Positions 35,154 through 43,175 of a stretch of DNA of 64,000 bases are shown piece after piece. Within the stretch, counting starts at the first letter, position 1, and every line of letters starts with the position of its first letter. The notes beneath the pieces were generated by a model, which did not search any database, had not been told where the DNA came from, and worked only from the letters and a program-made list of their open reading frames with translations. This DNA comes from Neptunomonas sp. (lineage in GTDB: Bacteria > Pseudomonadota > Gammaproteobacteria > Pseudomonadales > Balneatricaceae), in NCBI RefSeq assembly GCF_016744175.1, contig NZ_JADGEV010000009.1:17996-81995 (forward strand). Reading direction: 5' to 3'. The translations under genes and the position numbers were made by a program.

Positions 35154-35585
35154 ATGATGAATGAAATTCTTGAACTCAGGTCTGGCCAAGTTGCGTATAT
35201 CAGTAGTTTGATGGCGGGGTTTTCTTTGTCTATTGCCGTACAAATTATTCGTGGTAAGGATCAACGTTTAGTGGCCACTGTTAACTACCTGCTTTTCATT
35301 GTGACTACTTTGTTGTTCTTAATTGCGTTGTACATTGATGTTTCGATTAGCTTACGGTTAGTAGGCATTGAAAGCTTTACAGAAGAGGCTCTTAATAAAA
35401 TTGGACGAATCAGAAATTTTAGTACTTCTGCTGCAACGTCAGCTTTTCTTTTGTTTGTATTGTCGATCGGGGTTCTTGGTTGGCTGAAATCAAACCGAAC
35501 CGGAATTATTAGTACCATTATGGTGGTGATTACTTTATCCACTATTATTGTTGCTAGGAACATGATCTCTGGATTAGATTTTTAG
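35154..35585 (+). CDS. Small integral membrane protein, unknown
   Basis: 143 aa with four hydrophobic segments (about 15-33, 43-62, 92-112, 117-136), the third and fourth separated by a basic turn (LKSNRTG). No family is recognised. Charged residues between segments 2 and 3 (EEALNKIGRIRN) suggest a cytoplasmic or periplasmic loop. The double ATG at 35154/35157 has no good ribosome-binding site. A soluble unknown protein follows 43 bases later in the same direction. Confidence 0.6.
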   Translation: MMNEILELRSGQVAYISSLMAGFSLSIAVQIIRGKDQRLVATVNYLLFIVTTLLFLIALYIDVSISLRLVGIESFTEEALNKIGRIRNFSTSAATSAFLLFVLSIGVLGWLKSNRTGIISTIMVVITLSTIIVARNMISGLDF

Positions 35586-35628
35586 AACCGTAAGCAAAAA
35601 AATATCAATACTCGTATAGGACGTCCCT

Positions 35629-35973
35629 TTGACTGATAAGCACCTTAAACAACTGTGTGATAATGCGACCGAGGCTCACACTCGTATCAAGCATGATTTC
35701 AAAAACATAGACCCGATTGTTGGTGTAAGCCAACAAATGCGTAAGAGTGGAATTGCTGCTGATGTCATGACTATTGACTGTTTGAGAAGCGGGAAGCGTA
35801 TTATTCTCATATTACATGATCAACAAGCAGATATTATTAGTTATCAATTTACGTTTAAAGAACAAGATCCTAAGGAGCAATTTGAGCATGTTCCTTTGGT
35901 TGATGTGTCTGCCGATAAGCTTTATGACTGGATGAAAAGCTATTTTTCTAGTGACATTCATGTCACGCATTAA
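35629..35973 (+). CDS. Small conserved-looking soluble protein, TTG start
   Basis: 114 aa, no signal peptide or TM segment. Key stretches are IKHDFKNIDPIVGVSQQMR, VMTIDCLRSGKRIILILHDQQ and LVDVSADKLYDWMKSYF. The mixed alpha/beta pattern looks like a single folded domain. No function known to me. The TTG start at 35629 is supported by AGGAC eight bases upstream and by the natural sequence MTDKHLK; no ATG is suitably placed. Confidence 0.65.
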   Translation: MTDKHLKQLCDNATEAHTRIKHDFKNIDPIVGVSQQMRKSGIAADVMTIDCLRSGKRIILILHDQQADIISYQFTFKEQDPKEQFEHVPLVDVSADKLYDWMKSYFSSDIHVTH

Positions 35974-36071
35974 GACTGGGTGTATGAATAGGGGTATTGT
36001 ATTTGGTGAGCTTAAAGAAGACTTCATTACGCAATGAATGAATGTTCTTTTTTTCCGGAATATGGGTGGGA

Positions 36072-36101
36072 GGCGGCATAATAAAAAGCATATTATGCGC
36101 C
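36072..36101. terminator. Hairpin between convergent genes
   Basis: GGCG-G-CATAATA pairs with TATTATG-CGCC (11 bp with one bulged G) around a seven-base loop. It lies between the convergent stops at 35973 and 36112. It lacks a T-run on either side, so termination strength is uncertain. Confidence 0.4.
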
Positions 36102-36111
36102 ATCCTTATTA

Positions 36112-36453
36112 TTACTTATCTACAAACATGTGATTTGCTGCTGTTACCCCTCGATCATAAGTACAAAAGGTATCTGTTGCTGCAGAGGTTTTACTGTGAA
36201 TCTTGATGTTAGTAATTACTTCTAATGCTCCTGCTTCATAACAGGCTTGCTGAGCTGCTTTAACAATATCAAGAAGTTGGTTTAGCTCTCCTTTCATTGT
36301 TGTTTCCATCGCACCTACTTGGTAAGGCACATCGGCAGCTTTTACAACAGCTATTGCCTTATCGACAACTTCAAAGTTGTTTCCTTCTTTTAATCGTGGG
36401 ATAACTTGGAAAGCCAAAAATACTTCTTGTTGAGGTGTATTAGATTCTGACAT
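36112..36453 (-). CDS. MTH1187/YqgV family thiamine-binding protein
   Basis: 113 aa. The ferredoxin-like fold is recognisable: VFLAFQVIPRLKEGNN, IAVVKAADVPYQVGAMETTMKGELNQLLDIV and the C-terminal strand with ITNIKIHSKTSA. The GAMETTMKGE block is the family signature (DUF77), members of which bind thiamine or hydroxymethylpyrimidine. No TPP riboswitch is seen in the 213 bases upstream. It is monocistronic and divergent from rsuA. Confidence 0.88.
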   Translation of the reverse strand: MSESNTPQQEVFLAFQVIPRLKEGNNFEVVDKAIAVVKAADVPYQVGAMETTMKGELNQLLDIVKAAQQACYEAGALEVITNIKIHSKTSAATDTFCTYDRGVTAANHMFVDK

Positions 36454-36666
36454 GTTGTTTTTTGTGACTCTGTTGTAATGAGTGGATTGCGCTTATGTAT
36501 AAAGGATTATTTCATTCGCTTCAATACTTCTTCGACTCACGCTGTGGGCTGCTTTCCTGACATCTTATGTTGTCTGGGTTACAGTTAAGATGAAGAGCAA
36601 GAAAGACTGATTATTTTTTCTGGGTAATGTTCACAACAGAACGTATCAATTTAATTAAAGAGATAT

Positions 36667-37362
36667 ATGCGCCTCGATAAATTTATTTGTAAAAGCACCG
36701 AGTTAGCAAGAACCGAAGCTACGGCTGTACTTCATTCTGGTAAGGTGTTGGTGAATGGTGAAGTTATTAAAGATGAGGCAACTCAAGTTCATGAAAATAA
36801 CAGAATAACGTTAAGTGGTAAGCTCCTAACCGCTCGAGCATCACGTTATATTATGATTCATAAACCATTAGATACCGTTTGTTCTAATGTGGATGACGTT
36901 TACCCTTCGTTACTTAATCATGTGGATATTGATAAATCACGTGACCTACATTTTGTAGGGCGTTTGGACGCTGATACTACAGGGCTCGTTTTTGTAACAG
37001 ATGATGGGCGTTGGTCTTACAATATTACAACGCCAAAAAAACAGTGTGCAAAAGTATACCGTGTGAACCTGCGTGATACTGTCGCTGAGGATGTCACAAT
37101 AAAATTTCTACACGGAGTTCAGTTGCAAGGTGAAGCGTCGTTAACCTTGCCTGCGGTATTAGAAATTGTGAATCCTAGAGAGGTGCTATTAACTATTACC
37201 GAAGGTAAGTTTCATCAAGTTAAGCGTATGTTTGCTGCCATAGGGAATCGAGTTGAGGGGCTTCATCGAGAAAAAATTGGTGATGTGAGCTTGGATGTCG
37301 ATATTGGTTCCTGGCGTTTTCTAACGGAAAGTGAAATACAGAGTTTTAAAAATGAAGCCTGA
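36667..37362 (+). CDS. rsuA: 16S rRNA pseudouridine(516) synthase RsuA
   Basis: 231 aa. An S4 RNA-binding domain (MRLDKFICKSTELARTEAT) precedes the catalytic domain with HFVGRLDADTTGLVFVTDDG; Asp101 in GRLD is the catalytic aspartate. The final KFHQVKRMFAAIGNRVEGLHR matches RsuA-type enzymes, which convert U516 of 16S rRNA. Length equals E. coli RsuA. The ATG has AGAGATAT upstream, a weak ribosome-binding site. A glutaredoxin-like gene follows after three bases. Confidence 0.92.
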   Translation: MRLDKFICKSTELARTEATAVLHSGKVLVNGEVIKDEATQVHENNRITLSGKLLTARASRYIMIHKPLDTVCSNVDDVYPSLLNHVDIDKSRDLHFVGRLDADTTGLVFVTDDGRWSYNITTPKKQCAKVYRVNLRDTVAEDVTIKFLHGVQLQGEASLTLPAVLEIVNPREVLLTITEGKFHQVKRMFAAIGNRVEGLHREKIGDVSLDVDIGSWRFLTESEIQSFKNEA

Positions 37363-37365
37363 CGT

Positions 37366-37698
37366 ATGAAGAAATTTTTTATTGTTGTGTTAGCCATTAT
37401 TGTTGTAAGCGAATGGCGTGATATTCGAAATGTATTTAGCCCTCCTCCTAATTTTTCTGCTGCGCATGAGGAGACAGCCGTACTTTATTCAACGCAATGG
37501 TGCCCCTTTTGTAAGAAAGCTCGCGAACTATTTGATGAAAAAGGGATCTCTTACTTTGAGTATGATATTGAAAGCTCAGAGGAAGGAAATGCTCAGTACC
37601 AGCGGTTGGGTGGAGGTGGTGTTCCTATCATCCTCATTAATGGTGAAGTGTTAAAAGGCTTTAACCGATCAACAGTATTAGCGTTAATAGAGAAGTAG
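37366..37698 (+). CDS. Membrane-anchored glutaredoxin-like protein
   Basis: 110 aa. Residues 1-15 are hydrophobic after two lysines and act as a signal anchor. The glutaredoxin fold follows, with the active site CPFC (Cys46, Cys49) in STQWCPFCKKARELF and the glutathione-binding GGGVPIILINGEVLKGFN. It is probably exported or anchored, so it would act on periplasmic or membrane thiols. The gene starts three bases after rsuA and is probably translated from the same message. Confidence 0.88.
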   Translation: MKKFFIVVLAIIVVSEWRDIRNVFSPPPNFSAAHEETAVLYSTQWCPFCKKARELFDEKGISYFEYDIESSEEGNAQYQRLGGGGVPIILINGEVLKGFNRSTVLALIEK

Positions 37699-37766
37699 CA
37701 AGACTATTACACGTGATTTTATCGGGTTGTCGGTCAACATATTTATAATTTTTGGGTGTGAAGGGC

Positions 37767-38687
37767 ATGCAGGATATTCTGGACGAGATCGCAGCAAAAA
37801 TGGCCCTTAGGGATGATCGAGGCCAAGTTGCTGATTATATCCCGCAACTTGCTAGTATTGACCCCAACCAATTTGGCATTGCGGTTGTACTGCCTGATGG
37901 ACGTCAGTTTAGTGCGGGGTGTGCAGACAAGTCGTTTTCTATTCAGAGTATCTCAAAGGTTTTCACCCTGACCATGGCGTTAGGCAAGATTGGTGATGCT
38001 GTTTGGTCACATGTGGGGCGTGAGCCCTCAGGTGATCCGTTTAACTCCATTGTGCAGCTTGAGCATGAAGCGGGTAAGCCACGTAACCCATTTATCAATG
38101 CAGGTGCTATCGCTATTGTCGATGCTATTATGATGGGTCATCAGCCAAAAGAAACACTGGCCGAGATTCTTCAGTTTGTAAGATTTGTTGCCAATGACGA
38201 GCGTATTTTCTTTGATGAAAAGGTGGCGCAATCTGAGTTGCTTCATCGTGATCGGAACGCCTCGTTAGCGCACTTTATGGCATCGTTTGGACGTATAAAG
38301 CACCCTGTCGAGAACGTGCTGGGCACCTACTTTCATCAATGTGCTATTGCGATGAGCTGTACACAGCTAGCTAATGCAGGAAAATTTTTAGTCTCTGATG
38401 GTATGAACCTTAGTACGGGTGTCAGGGTTGTAACGCCACAACGAGCACGTCGTATCAACTCCTTAATGTTAATGTGTGGTCATTATGATGGTTCGGGAGA
38501 GTTTGCGTACCGAGTAGGGTTGCCAGGAAAAAGTGGTGTGGGCGGTGGGATATTAGCGATAGCACCGGGGAAGGCGTCCATTGCTGTTTGGTCTCCAGGC
38601 CTTGATGATATTGGCAATAGTAAGCTGGGAACAAAGGCATTGGAAATACTTGTTCAACACACGGGTTGGTCTATTTTCGGACACTAA
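37767..38687 (+). CDS. glsA: Glutaminase
   Basis: 306 aa. The serine-beta-lactamase-like fold is confirmed by SIQSISKV (catalytic S61-x-x-K64), [17 protein letters not shown]-type [10 protein letters not shown] and [15 protein letters not shown]. It hydrolyses glutamine to glutamate and ammonia. A TTG at 37752 is in frame, but ATG 37767, eight bases after GGGTG, matches the normal family start. It stands alone and could feed glutamate to the nearby dicarboxylate/amino-acid pathways. Confidence 0.93.
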   Translation: MQDILDEIAAKMALRDDRGQVADYIPQLASIDPNQFGIAVVLPDGRQFSAGCADKSFSIQSISKVFTLTMALGKIGDAVWSHVGREPSGDPFNSIVQLEHEAGKPRNPFINAGAIAIVDAIMMGHQPKETLAEILQFVRFVANDERIFFDEKVAQSELLHRDRNASLAHFMASFGRIKHPVENVLGTYFHQCAIAMSCTQLANAGKFLVSDGMNLSTGVRVVTPQRARRINSLMLMCGHYDGSGEFAYRVGLPGKSGVGGGILAIAPGKASIAVWSPGLDDIGNSKLGTKALEILVQHTGWSIFGH

Positions 38688-38738
38688 GCTCTAGCAGGCT
38701 TTGATGGGTAGTTTAATTATGTCTAGAGAGTCATATCT

Positions 38739-39530
38739 ATGAAACTGCATATTCTTTCGGACCTACATTTAAGCGCCAGTCCGTTTGACGTCCCTGTGAC
38801 GGAGGCTGATTTAGTGGTGCTTGCTGGAGATATTGCTCGCCCTAAAGAGGCCATAAAATGGGCTAAACAAATTACCAAACCTGTAATTTATGTGCCGGGT
38901 AACCATGAGTTTTATGGCAGCAGTATTGCAGCGTCTATTTATGAGCTTAAGCAGTTGTCCCTTAATAGCAATGTACATGTTTTATGCGATGACGCTTTAG
39001 AAATAGAGGGTGTGCGTTTTCTTGGGACAACGCTATGGACTGATTTTTTATTATTCGGTGAATCAGGTAAACAACGTGATATTGCTGTTGATTCAGCAAT
39101 GCTCATGATTAGGGATTTTAGCCGCATTACGGTTGACGACACCGGTGAACTGTTTACACCGCAGGACTCTGCATCACAGTTTAACCACCATGCTTGCTGG
39201 TTAGATAATAAGTTAGCCGAGGTGTTTTTAGGGCCAACAGTAGTAATAACTCATCACTCACCTTCGGCTAAGAGCATTCATCCGCGTTTTGCTGATTCAC
39301 ACCTGAATACATGTTTTGTTTCTGAGGCCGAATGGCTGTTTGATGGTGCTCGTACCGCTTTGTGGATTCATGGACACACCCATGACAGTTTTGATTATTC
39401 TATAAAGGGGACGAGAGTTGTTTGCAATCCGCGTGGTTATGCGCAAGCTGGAGTGAATGAAAACCTTAACTTTGATCCTAGCTTTATTGTAGAAATAACT
39501 TCGCAAGAATCCAGTGAGTTAGGTGCGTAA
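38739..39530 (+). CDS. Calcineurin-like metallophosphoesterase
   Basis: 263 aa. All metal-binding motifs of the family are visible: D-x-H in LSDLHLS, GD-x-A in LAGDIARP, GNH-E in PGNHEFYG, the distal H in ITHHSP and the final G-H-T-H in WIHGHTHDS. It is cytoplasmic, with two metal ions; the substrate is unknown. It is the first gene of a run in which the next gene begins at its last base. Confidence 0.92.
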   Translation: MKLHILSDLHLSASPFDVPVTEADLVVLAGDIARPKEAIKWAKQITKPVIYVPGNHEFYGSSIAASIYELKQLSLNSNVHVLCDDALEIEGVRFLGTTLWTDFLLFGESGKQRDIAVDSAMLMIRDFSRITVDDTGELFTPQDSASQFNHHACWLDNKLAEVFLGPTVVITHHSPSAKSIHPRFADSHLNTCFVSEAEWLFDGARTALWIHGHTHDSFDYSIKGTRVVCNPRGYAQAGVNENLNFDPSFIVEITSQESSELGA

Positions 39531-40015
39531 TGAGTGTGCTTAATCAATACAACGAGCTAGACAAAGAGAGTATGAGGCAAGCTATGTTGAGTCGATATAA
39601 TAGAAAGTGGGTGGCAGCCTTTATTGGTTGCGGGCTCTTGAGCGTTATGAATTTCGCAGTAGCAGATGATGTAAATATTGTCATGGCTGACTTTCGTAGC
39701 GCGGGCGGTGATCATTGGGCGGTGAATGTAACACTCAAGCATGATGATTCCGGATGGGACCATTATGCTGATAATTGGCGCGTAGTGGATGAAGACGGCA
39801 ATGTTTTGGGTGATCGAGTGTTATTTCACCCCCATGTAGATGAACAACCTTTTACGCGTGGTATTAACAGCGTAGAAATCCCCGAAGAAGTCACTACTGT
39901 GTATATTGAGGCGCACGATAAAGTACATGGTTGGACTGAGAAACGCTTGCAGGTTGATCTGGGGAAGGCTAAAGGTGGGCATATTCGAGTGAAAGCTCAA
40001 GATATGAGCCATTAA
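39530..40015 (+). CDS. Predicted periplasmic protein, unknown (translationally coupled)
   Basis: 161 aa. After a short charged N-terminus there is a hydrophobic segment (about 27-42) ending in FAVA, a likely signal peptide when the start is taken at the internal Met15 or Met19. The mature part, FRSAGGDHWAVNVTLKHDD, GWDHYADNWRVV and TTVYIEAHDKVHGW, is strand-rich with conserved-looking Trp/His, resembling small extracytoplasmic beta proteins of unknown function found in many bacteria. The ATG at 39530 overlaps the stop of the phosphoesterase gene. The next gene begins immediately after its stop. Confidence 0.7.
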   Translation: MSVLNQYNELDKESMRQAMLSRYNRKWVAAFIGCGLLSVMNFAVADDVNIVMADFRSAGGDHWAVNVTLKHDDSGWDHYADNWRVVDEDGNVLGDRVLFHPHVDEQPFTRGINSVEIPEEVTTVYIEAHDKVHGWTEKRLQVDLGKAKGGHIRVKAQDMSH

Positions 40016-40306
40016 ATGCATACTTGGCGAGTTAAAAATCTAGGTGATGCCATGTTAGTCGATGAGGAGCTTGATCATATAAAAGCGCTCTTTTTAGCCG
40101 CCTATAAAAAAGCGGGCTTCCCTGATGATATGGCTATCTACATCCGCCATGAAGCAGAAGGACGGTTACATTGTGAGGTTAAAGTGTACTTTACGCCGGC
40201 GGTTAGCGATTTGGCTGAAGCTGTGAGTGCGCGATGCTGTCCATCACCGGCACCCGAAGGGCTTGGATTATTGGTAGGTTCCGAAATGGCCTTGTCAGTT
40301 TTATAA
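40016..40306 (+). CDS. Small protein of unknown function (96 aa)
   Basis: The sequence has MHTWRVKNLGDAMLVDEEL, a helical centre with KALFLAAYKKAGFPDDMA and AIYIRHEAEGRLHCEVKVYF, then a Cys-Cys-Pro stretch near the C-terminus. The ATG follows the stop of the upstream gene without a gap, so it is translationally coupled. No family is recognised. It may act with the metallophosphoesterase and periplasmic protein encoded just before it. Confidence 0.6.
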   Translation: MHTWRVKNLGDAMLVDEELDHIKALFLAAYKKAGFPDDMAIYIRHEAEGRLHCEVKVYFTPAVSDLAEAVSARCCPSPAPEGLGLLVGSEMALSVL

Positions 40307-40330
40307 TGTTTTCCTATTAAGGATTAGGTA

Positions 40331-41047
40331 ATGTCCGATTTACATGAATCAGATCTAAGTAACTTTGCAATTACGGCTAAATGGCCGGCACTTTATCCTG
40401 AACGTTTACAGCTTTATTCACTACCGACCCCCAATGGTGTGAAAGTATCTATTATGCTTGAAGAGATTGGTGAGCCTTATGAAGCTCACCGTGTGAATTT
40501 TTCTAGTAATGACCAAAACTCATCTGAATTTTTATCGTTAAATCCAAATAACAAAATCCCTGCGATTATTGATCCTAATGGACCGTCTGATAAACCTCTG
40601 GCGTTGTTTGAGTCGGTTGCTATCCTGATTTATCTTGCAGATAAGTCTGGACAATTAATGCCCGATAACCCTCATGAGCGGGCACAAGCGATGCAGTGGT
40701 TAATGTTTCAGGTAGGCGGGGTTGGCCCGATGTTTGGGCAGGTAGGTTTTTTTAATAAGTTTGCAGGCAAAGATTTCGAAGATAAGCGCCCGCGTGATCG
40801 TTATATAAATGAGTCGCGGCGTTTGCTGGGCGTACTGAACCAAAGGCTAGCAGATAGTACTTGGATGCTAGGTGATGAGTACTCGATAGTTGATATAGCA
40901 ACCTTTCCTTGGATTCGTAATTTGGTTAGCTTCTATGATACGGAGGATCTTGTCGGGATTAATGATTTTTTGCATGTGAATCGAGCTTTAACCGCATTCT
41001 TGGAGCGTCCTGCTGTGCAGCGTGGCCTGCTTATTCCCGAAGAGTAA
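40331..41047 (+). CDS. Glutathione S-transferase family protein (YghU/YfcG-like)
   Basis: 238 aa. The N-terminal thioredoxin-like domain has RLQLYSLPTPNGVKVSIMLEE (Asn in place of Tyr/Ser/Cys, as in Nu-class GSTs) and LNPNNKIPAIIDP, followed by LFESVAILIYLADKSGQL; the C-terminal helical domain contains YSIVDIATFPWIRN. E. coli YfcG and YghU are disulfide reductases using glutathione. AAGGA precedes the ATG. Confidence 0.92.
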   Translation: MSDLHESDLSNFAITAKWPALYPERLQLYSLPTPNGVKVSIMLEEIGEPYEAHRVNFSSNDQNSSEFLSLNPNNKIPAIIDPNGPSDKPLALFESVAILIYLADKSGQLMPDNPHERAQAMQWLMFQVGGVGPMFGQVGFFNKFAGKDFEDKRPRDRYINESRRLLGVLNQRLADSTWMLGDEYSIVDIATFPWIRNLVSFYDTEDLVGINDFLHVNRALTAFLERPAVQRGLLIPEE

Positions 41048-41094
41048 CCTAGGTTAGGTGCATGACGTAGAGCTGTTTTTAAAGGGGCCGACAA

Positions 41095-41676
41095 ATGACA
41101 TCATTTGAATATTTATTGGCGCAAGTACGCTCATGTACGCTTTGTGCAGAGCACTTAGAGCATGGCGTTCGACCCGTCTTACAGATCAGCCCTCAAGCGA
41201 AGGTGTTGATTGTGGGTCAAGCTCCGGGAAGAAAAGTGCATGAGTCGGGTGTGCCTTTTGATGATGCGAGTGGAGATCGGCTACGAGAGTGGTTGGGGGT
41301 CACGAAAGATGTTTTTTATGATCCAGAGAAGGTAGCCATTTTGCCAATGGGCTTTTGCTTTCCGGGTACGGGTAAGTCTGGCGATCTTGCCCCGCGCCCC
41401 GAATGCGCACCTGCTTGGCGAGAAAAACTGCTAGCGCATCTACCACAGTTAGAGGTGACTCTTTTGGTAGGGCAATATGCTCAAAAATATCACCTTGATA
41501 AGAAACCTTCCTCGTTAACAGCGACTGTTCAAGCATGGCAGTCATACTGGCCCGCCGTGGTTCCTCTTCCTCATCCAAGCCCAAGAAATAATATTTGGCT
41601 GAGTAAGAATCCATGGTTTGAAGAGACGCTAGTTCCTCGTTTGCGTTTACGGGTAGCAGAAGTACTAGGCAGCTGA
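41095..41676 (+). CDS. Uracil-DNA glycosylase family protein
   Basis: 193 aa. Motif 1 is VLIVGQAPGRKVHESGVPFDDASGDRLREWL and motif 3 is LPHPSPRNNIW, typical of the Ung-like superfamily (family 4/5-type). Four cysteines at the N-terminus (VRSCTLCAEHLEHG) and the C-P-x-C-like spacing of family 4 iron-sulfur enzymes are only partly present, so an Fe-S cluster is uncertain. It probably removes uracil or another damaged base. It converges with the two-REC gene. Confidence 0.85.
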   Translation: MTSFEYLLAQVRSCTLCAEHLEHGVRPVLQISPQAKVLIVGQAPGRKVHESGVPFDDASGDRLREWLGVTKDVFYDPEKVAILPMGFCFPGTGKSGDLAPRPECAPAWREKLLAHLPQLEVTLLVGQYAQKYHLDKKPSSLTATVQAWQSYWPAVVPLPHPSPRNNIWLSKNPWFEETLVPRLRLRVAEVLGS

Positions 41677-41706
41677 ATGAAAAACAACGATTGAAATAAA
41701 GAAAAC

Positions 41707-42507
41707 TTAATTTTGAAACATTTTTACTATAATCGATTTAATCTTAGTCGTATCAAAAGGCTTATCAAGGATAGCATCGACTCCCGCATCGCGCACTTTG
41801 TTCAAATGGCTATCTTTGGCTTCTGAAGTCACCATTAACACCGGCACATGAGAATTTTCGGGAGACTTGCGCAAATATTCGGTTAGTTGAATACCATTGA
41901 CCTGGGGCATATTATAATCAGTCACAAGAAAATCTATTTCTTGTGTTTTCAAATAATCAATAGCGTGACAGCCATCTTCAAATTCAGTTATATTATTTAA
42001 TCCCAAATTATTTAGCGCGCGGGCAATAGCTTTACGAGCTAACTTGCTATCATCCACTAAGGCTACTCTTAAATTATTGACATCGTAGTTCTCTAAATAA
42101 AGATCTTCTCGGTTGAGAAACGTCATCGCTGAACGTAAAGCTCTTTGCAATACTTGTTGCTCAAAAGGTTTATGCAGAATAGCTAAAATCCCCGATTGCT
42201 TAAATATTTCCAGCTGTTCTCTGCGCTTCTCACTAGAAATCAAAATAAATGGTATGGCGGAAAGCTCCTCCTCCTTCTTTCGTAGCATTTGTAGTAATTC
42301 TATTGCTGTACCATCTTCGTAATACAAATTGGATATGATTAAATCAGGAGGATATTTAGTGATTGTGGCCAGCGCTTGCTTTTTATTCGAAGCAAATTCA
42401 ACGTTAGTAACGCCTTCTTGATCCAGTTTTTTTAAAATAACCTTTCTCTGCATTGGAGACGATTCTACCAACAGCACACTTAATTCAGAATTATTTACGG
42501 CGTCCAT
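41707..42507 (-). CDS. Two-receiver response regulator with a degenerate first REC domain
   Basis: 266 aa, two REC domains and no output domain. In the second (about 143-266) the acidic pair is DD at 152-153, the phosphoacceptor Asp197 lies in VTDYNMP, and Lys is in DKPF, so it is active. In the first (about 8-130) the acceptor position is Asn60 (ISNLYYEDG), and the pocket has Glu-Ser rather than two acidic residues, although Lys in HKPF remains. The first is a pseudo-receiver, probably a docking or dimerisation module. Proteins of this type can deliver phosphate or modulate chemotaxis or c-di-GMP pathways. Confidence 0.88.
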   Translation of the reverse strand: MDAVNNSELSVLLVESSPMQRKVILKKLDQEGVTNVEFASNKKQALATITKYPPDLIISNLYYEDGTAIELLQMLRKKEEELSAIPFILISSEKRREQLEIFKQSGILAILHKPFEQQVLQRALRSAMTFLNREDLYLENYDVNNLRVALVDDSKLARKAIARALNNLGLNNITEFEDGCHAIDYLKTQEIDFLVTDYNMPQVNGIQLTEYLRKSPENSHVPVLMVTSEAKDSHLNKVRDAGVDAILDKPFDTTKIKSIIVKMFQN

Positions 42508-42598
42508 TTTTTTCCTGACAAATTATACAGTTGCTAAGATTATTTATTATAGTAGAGTTCAAAAAACTTGCAGTAAGCGTATGACAACTAGGTAGCAT

Positions 42599-42736
42599 TC
42601 AGGGAGAGTAGTGTAAAAACGCATTTCTCCACTTTGTACAGCGCAGTTCATCACGCTCTTCATAAAGACGAATAGCGGACGGTAGGTCAAGTGTAAAGCT
42701 GTGCTCATCGTCATTGCCTAAAGCAGTTAATAGCAT
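42599..42736 (-). CDS. Possible small protein (45 aa), unrecognised
   Basis: An ORF of 45 codons on the minus strand with ATG at 42736 and stop at 42599. It begins MLLTALGNDDEHSF, continues with DLPSAIRLYEERDELRC and ends LHYSP. An AGGAAGGG sequence lies directly ahead of the start and an in-frame stop lies just upstream. The composition is protein-like and charged, but no family is recognised. It overlaps the edge of the LysR remnant at 42732-43148 on the other strand. Confidence 0.3.
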   Translation of the reverse strand: MLLTALGNDDEHSFTLDLPSAIRLYEERDELRCTKWRNAFLHYSP

Positions 42737-43148
42737 CCCTTCCTACTTATCGCAGTGTGGTGAACTCTCAAACCCAGAGGATTTAAGACAACATAATTGT
42801 TTGCTCTACAGACTTGGTGGTCGACTCTTCAACAACTGGGGGTATACGAATCACTCGGGTAGTTACAGAGTGAAGGTAGGCAGTAACAGAGTCAGTAATG
42901 ACACTGACATTGTTAGACGCTGGGCTATTGCTGGAAAGGGTATTGCTTATAGATCTCAGATAGATATCTCATCTGATTTACGCAATGGAAAACTAATACA
43001 GTTACTTTCAGGATTTCAATCACCCCCTGTTGAACTCTATTTACTTTGCCCAAGTAGAAAGCAAGTGACTCCTGCGGTAATAGCTTTCAGGGAGATGTTA
43101 AGAGAAAAGTGCGCACAGATGATGACGAAAGATAAACAGCCCGCATAA
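42732..43148 (+). pseudogene. C-terminal half of a LysR-type regulator (5' truncated)
   Basis: The frame encodes the effector-binding half of a LysR protein of the CrgA/DsdC-like type: SIPSYLSQCGELSNPEDLRQ, HNCLLYRLGGRLFNNW, then VRRWAIAGKGIAYRS and LIQLLSGFQSPPVELYLL. The DNA-binding domain and the first half of the effector domain are missing, and the only upstream in-frame start is a TTG at 42714 without ribosome-binding site. It is therefore read as the surviving 3' part of a deleted gene. It ends 28 bases from the symporter stop on the other strand. Confidence 0.8.
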
Positions 43149-43175
43149 ATGCGAACTGTTTATTGTGTTGAGTTA

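Noticed and set aside
36454-36666. TPP riboswitch for the thiamine-binding protein gene
   Set aside because: The conserved CTGAGA and ACCTGATCTGG-type parts were not seen on the minus strand.
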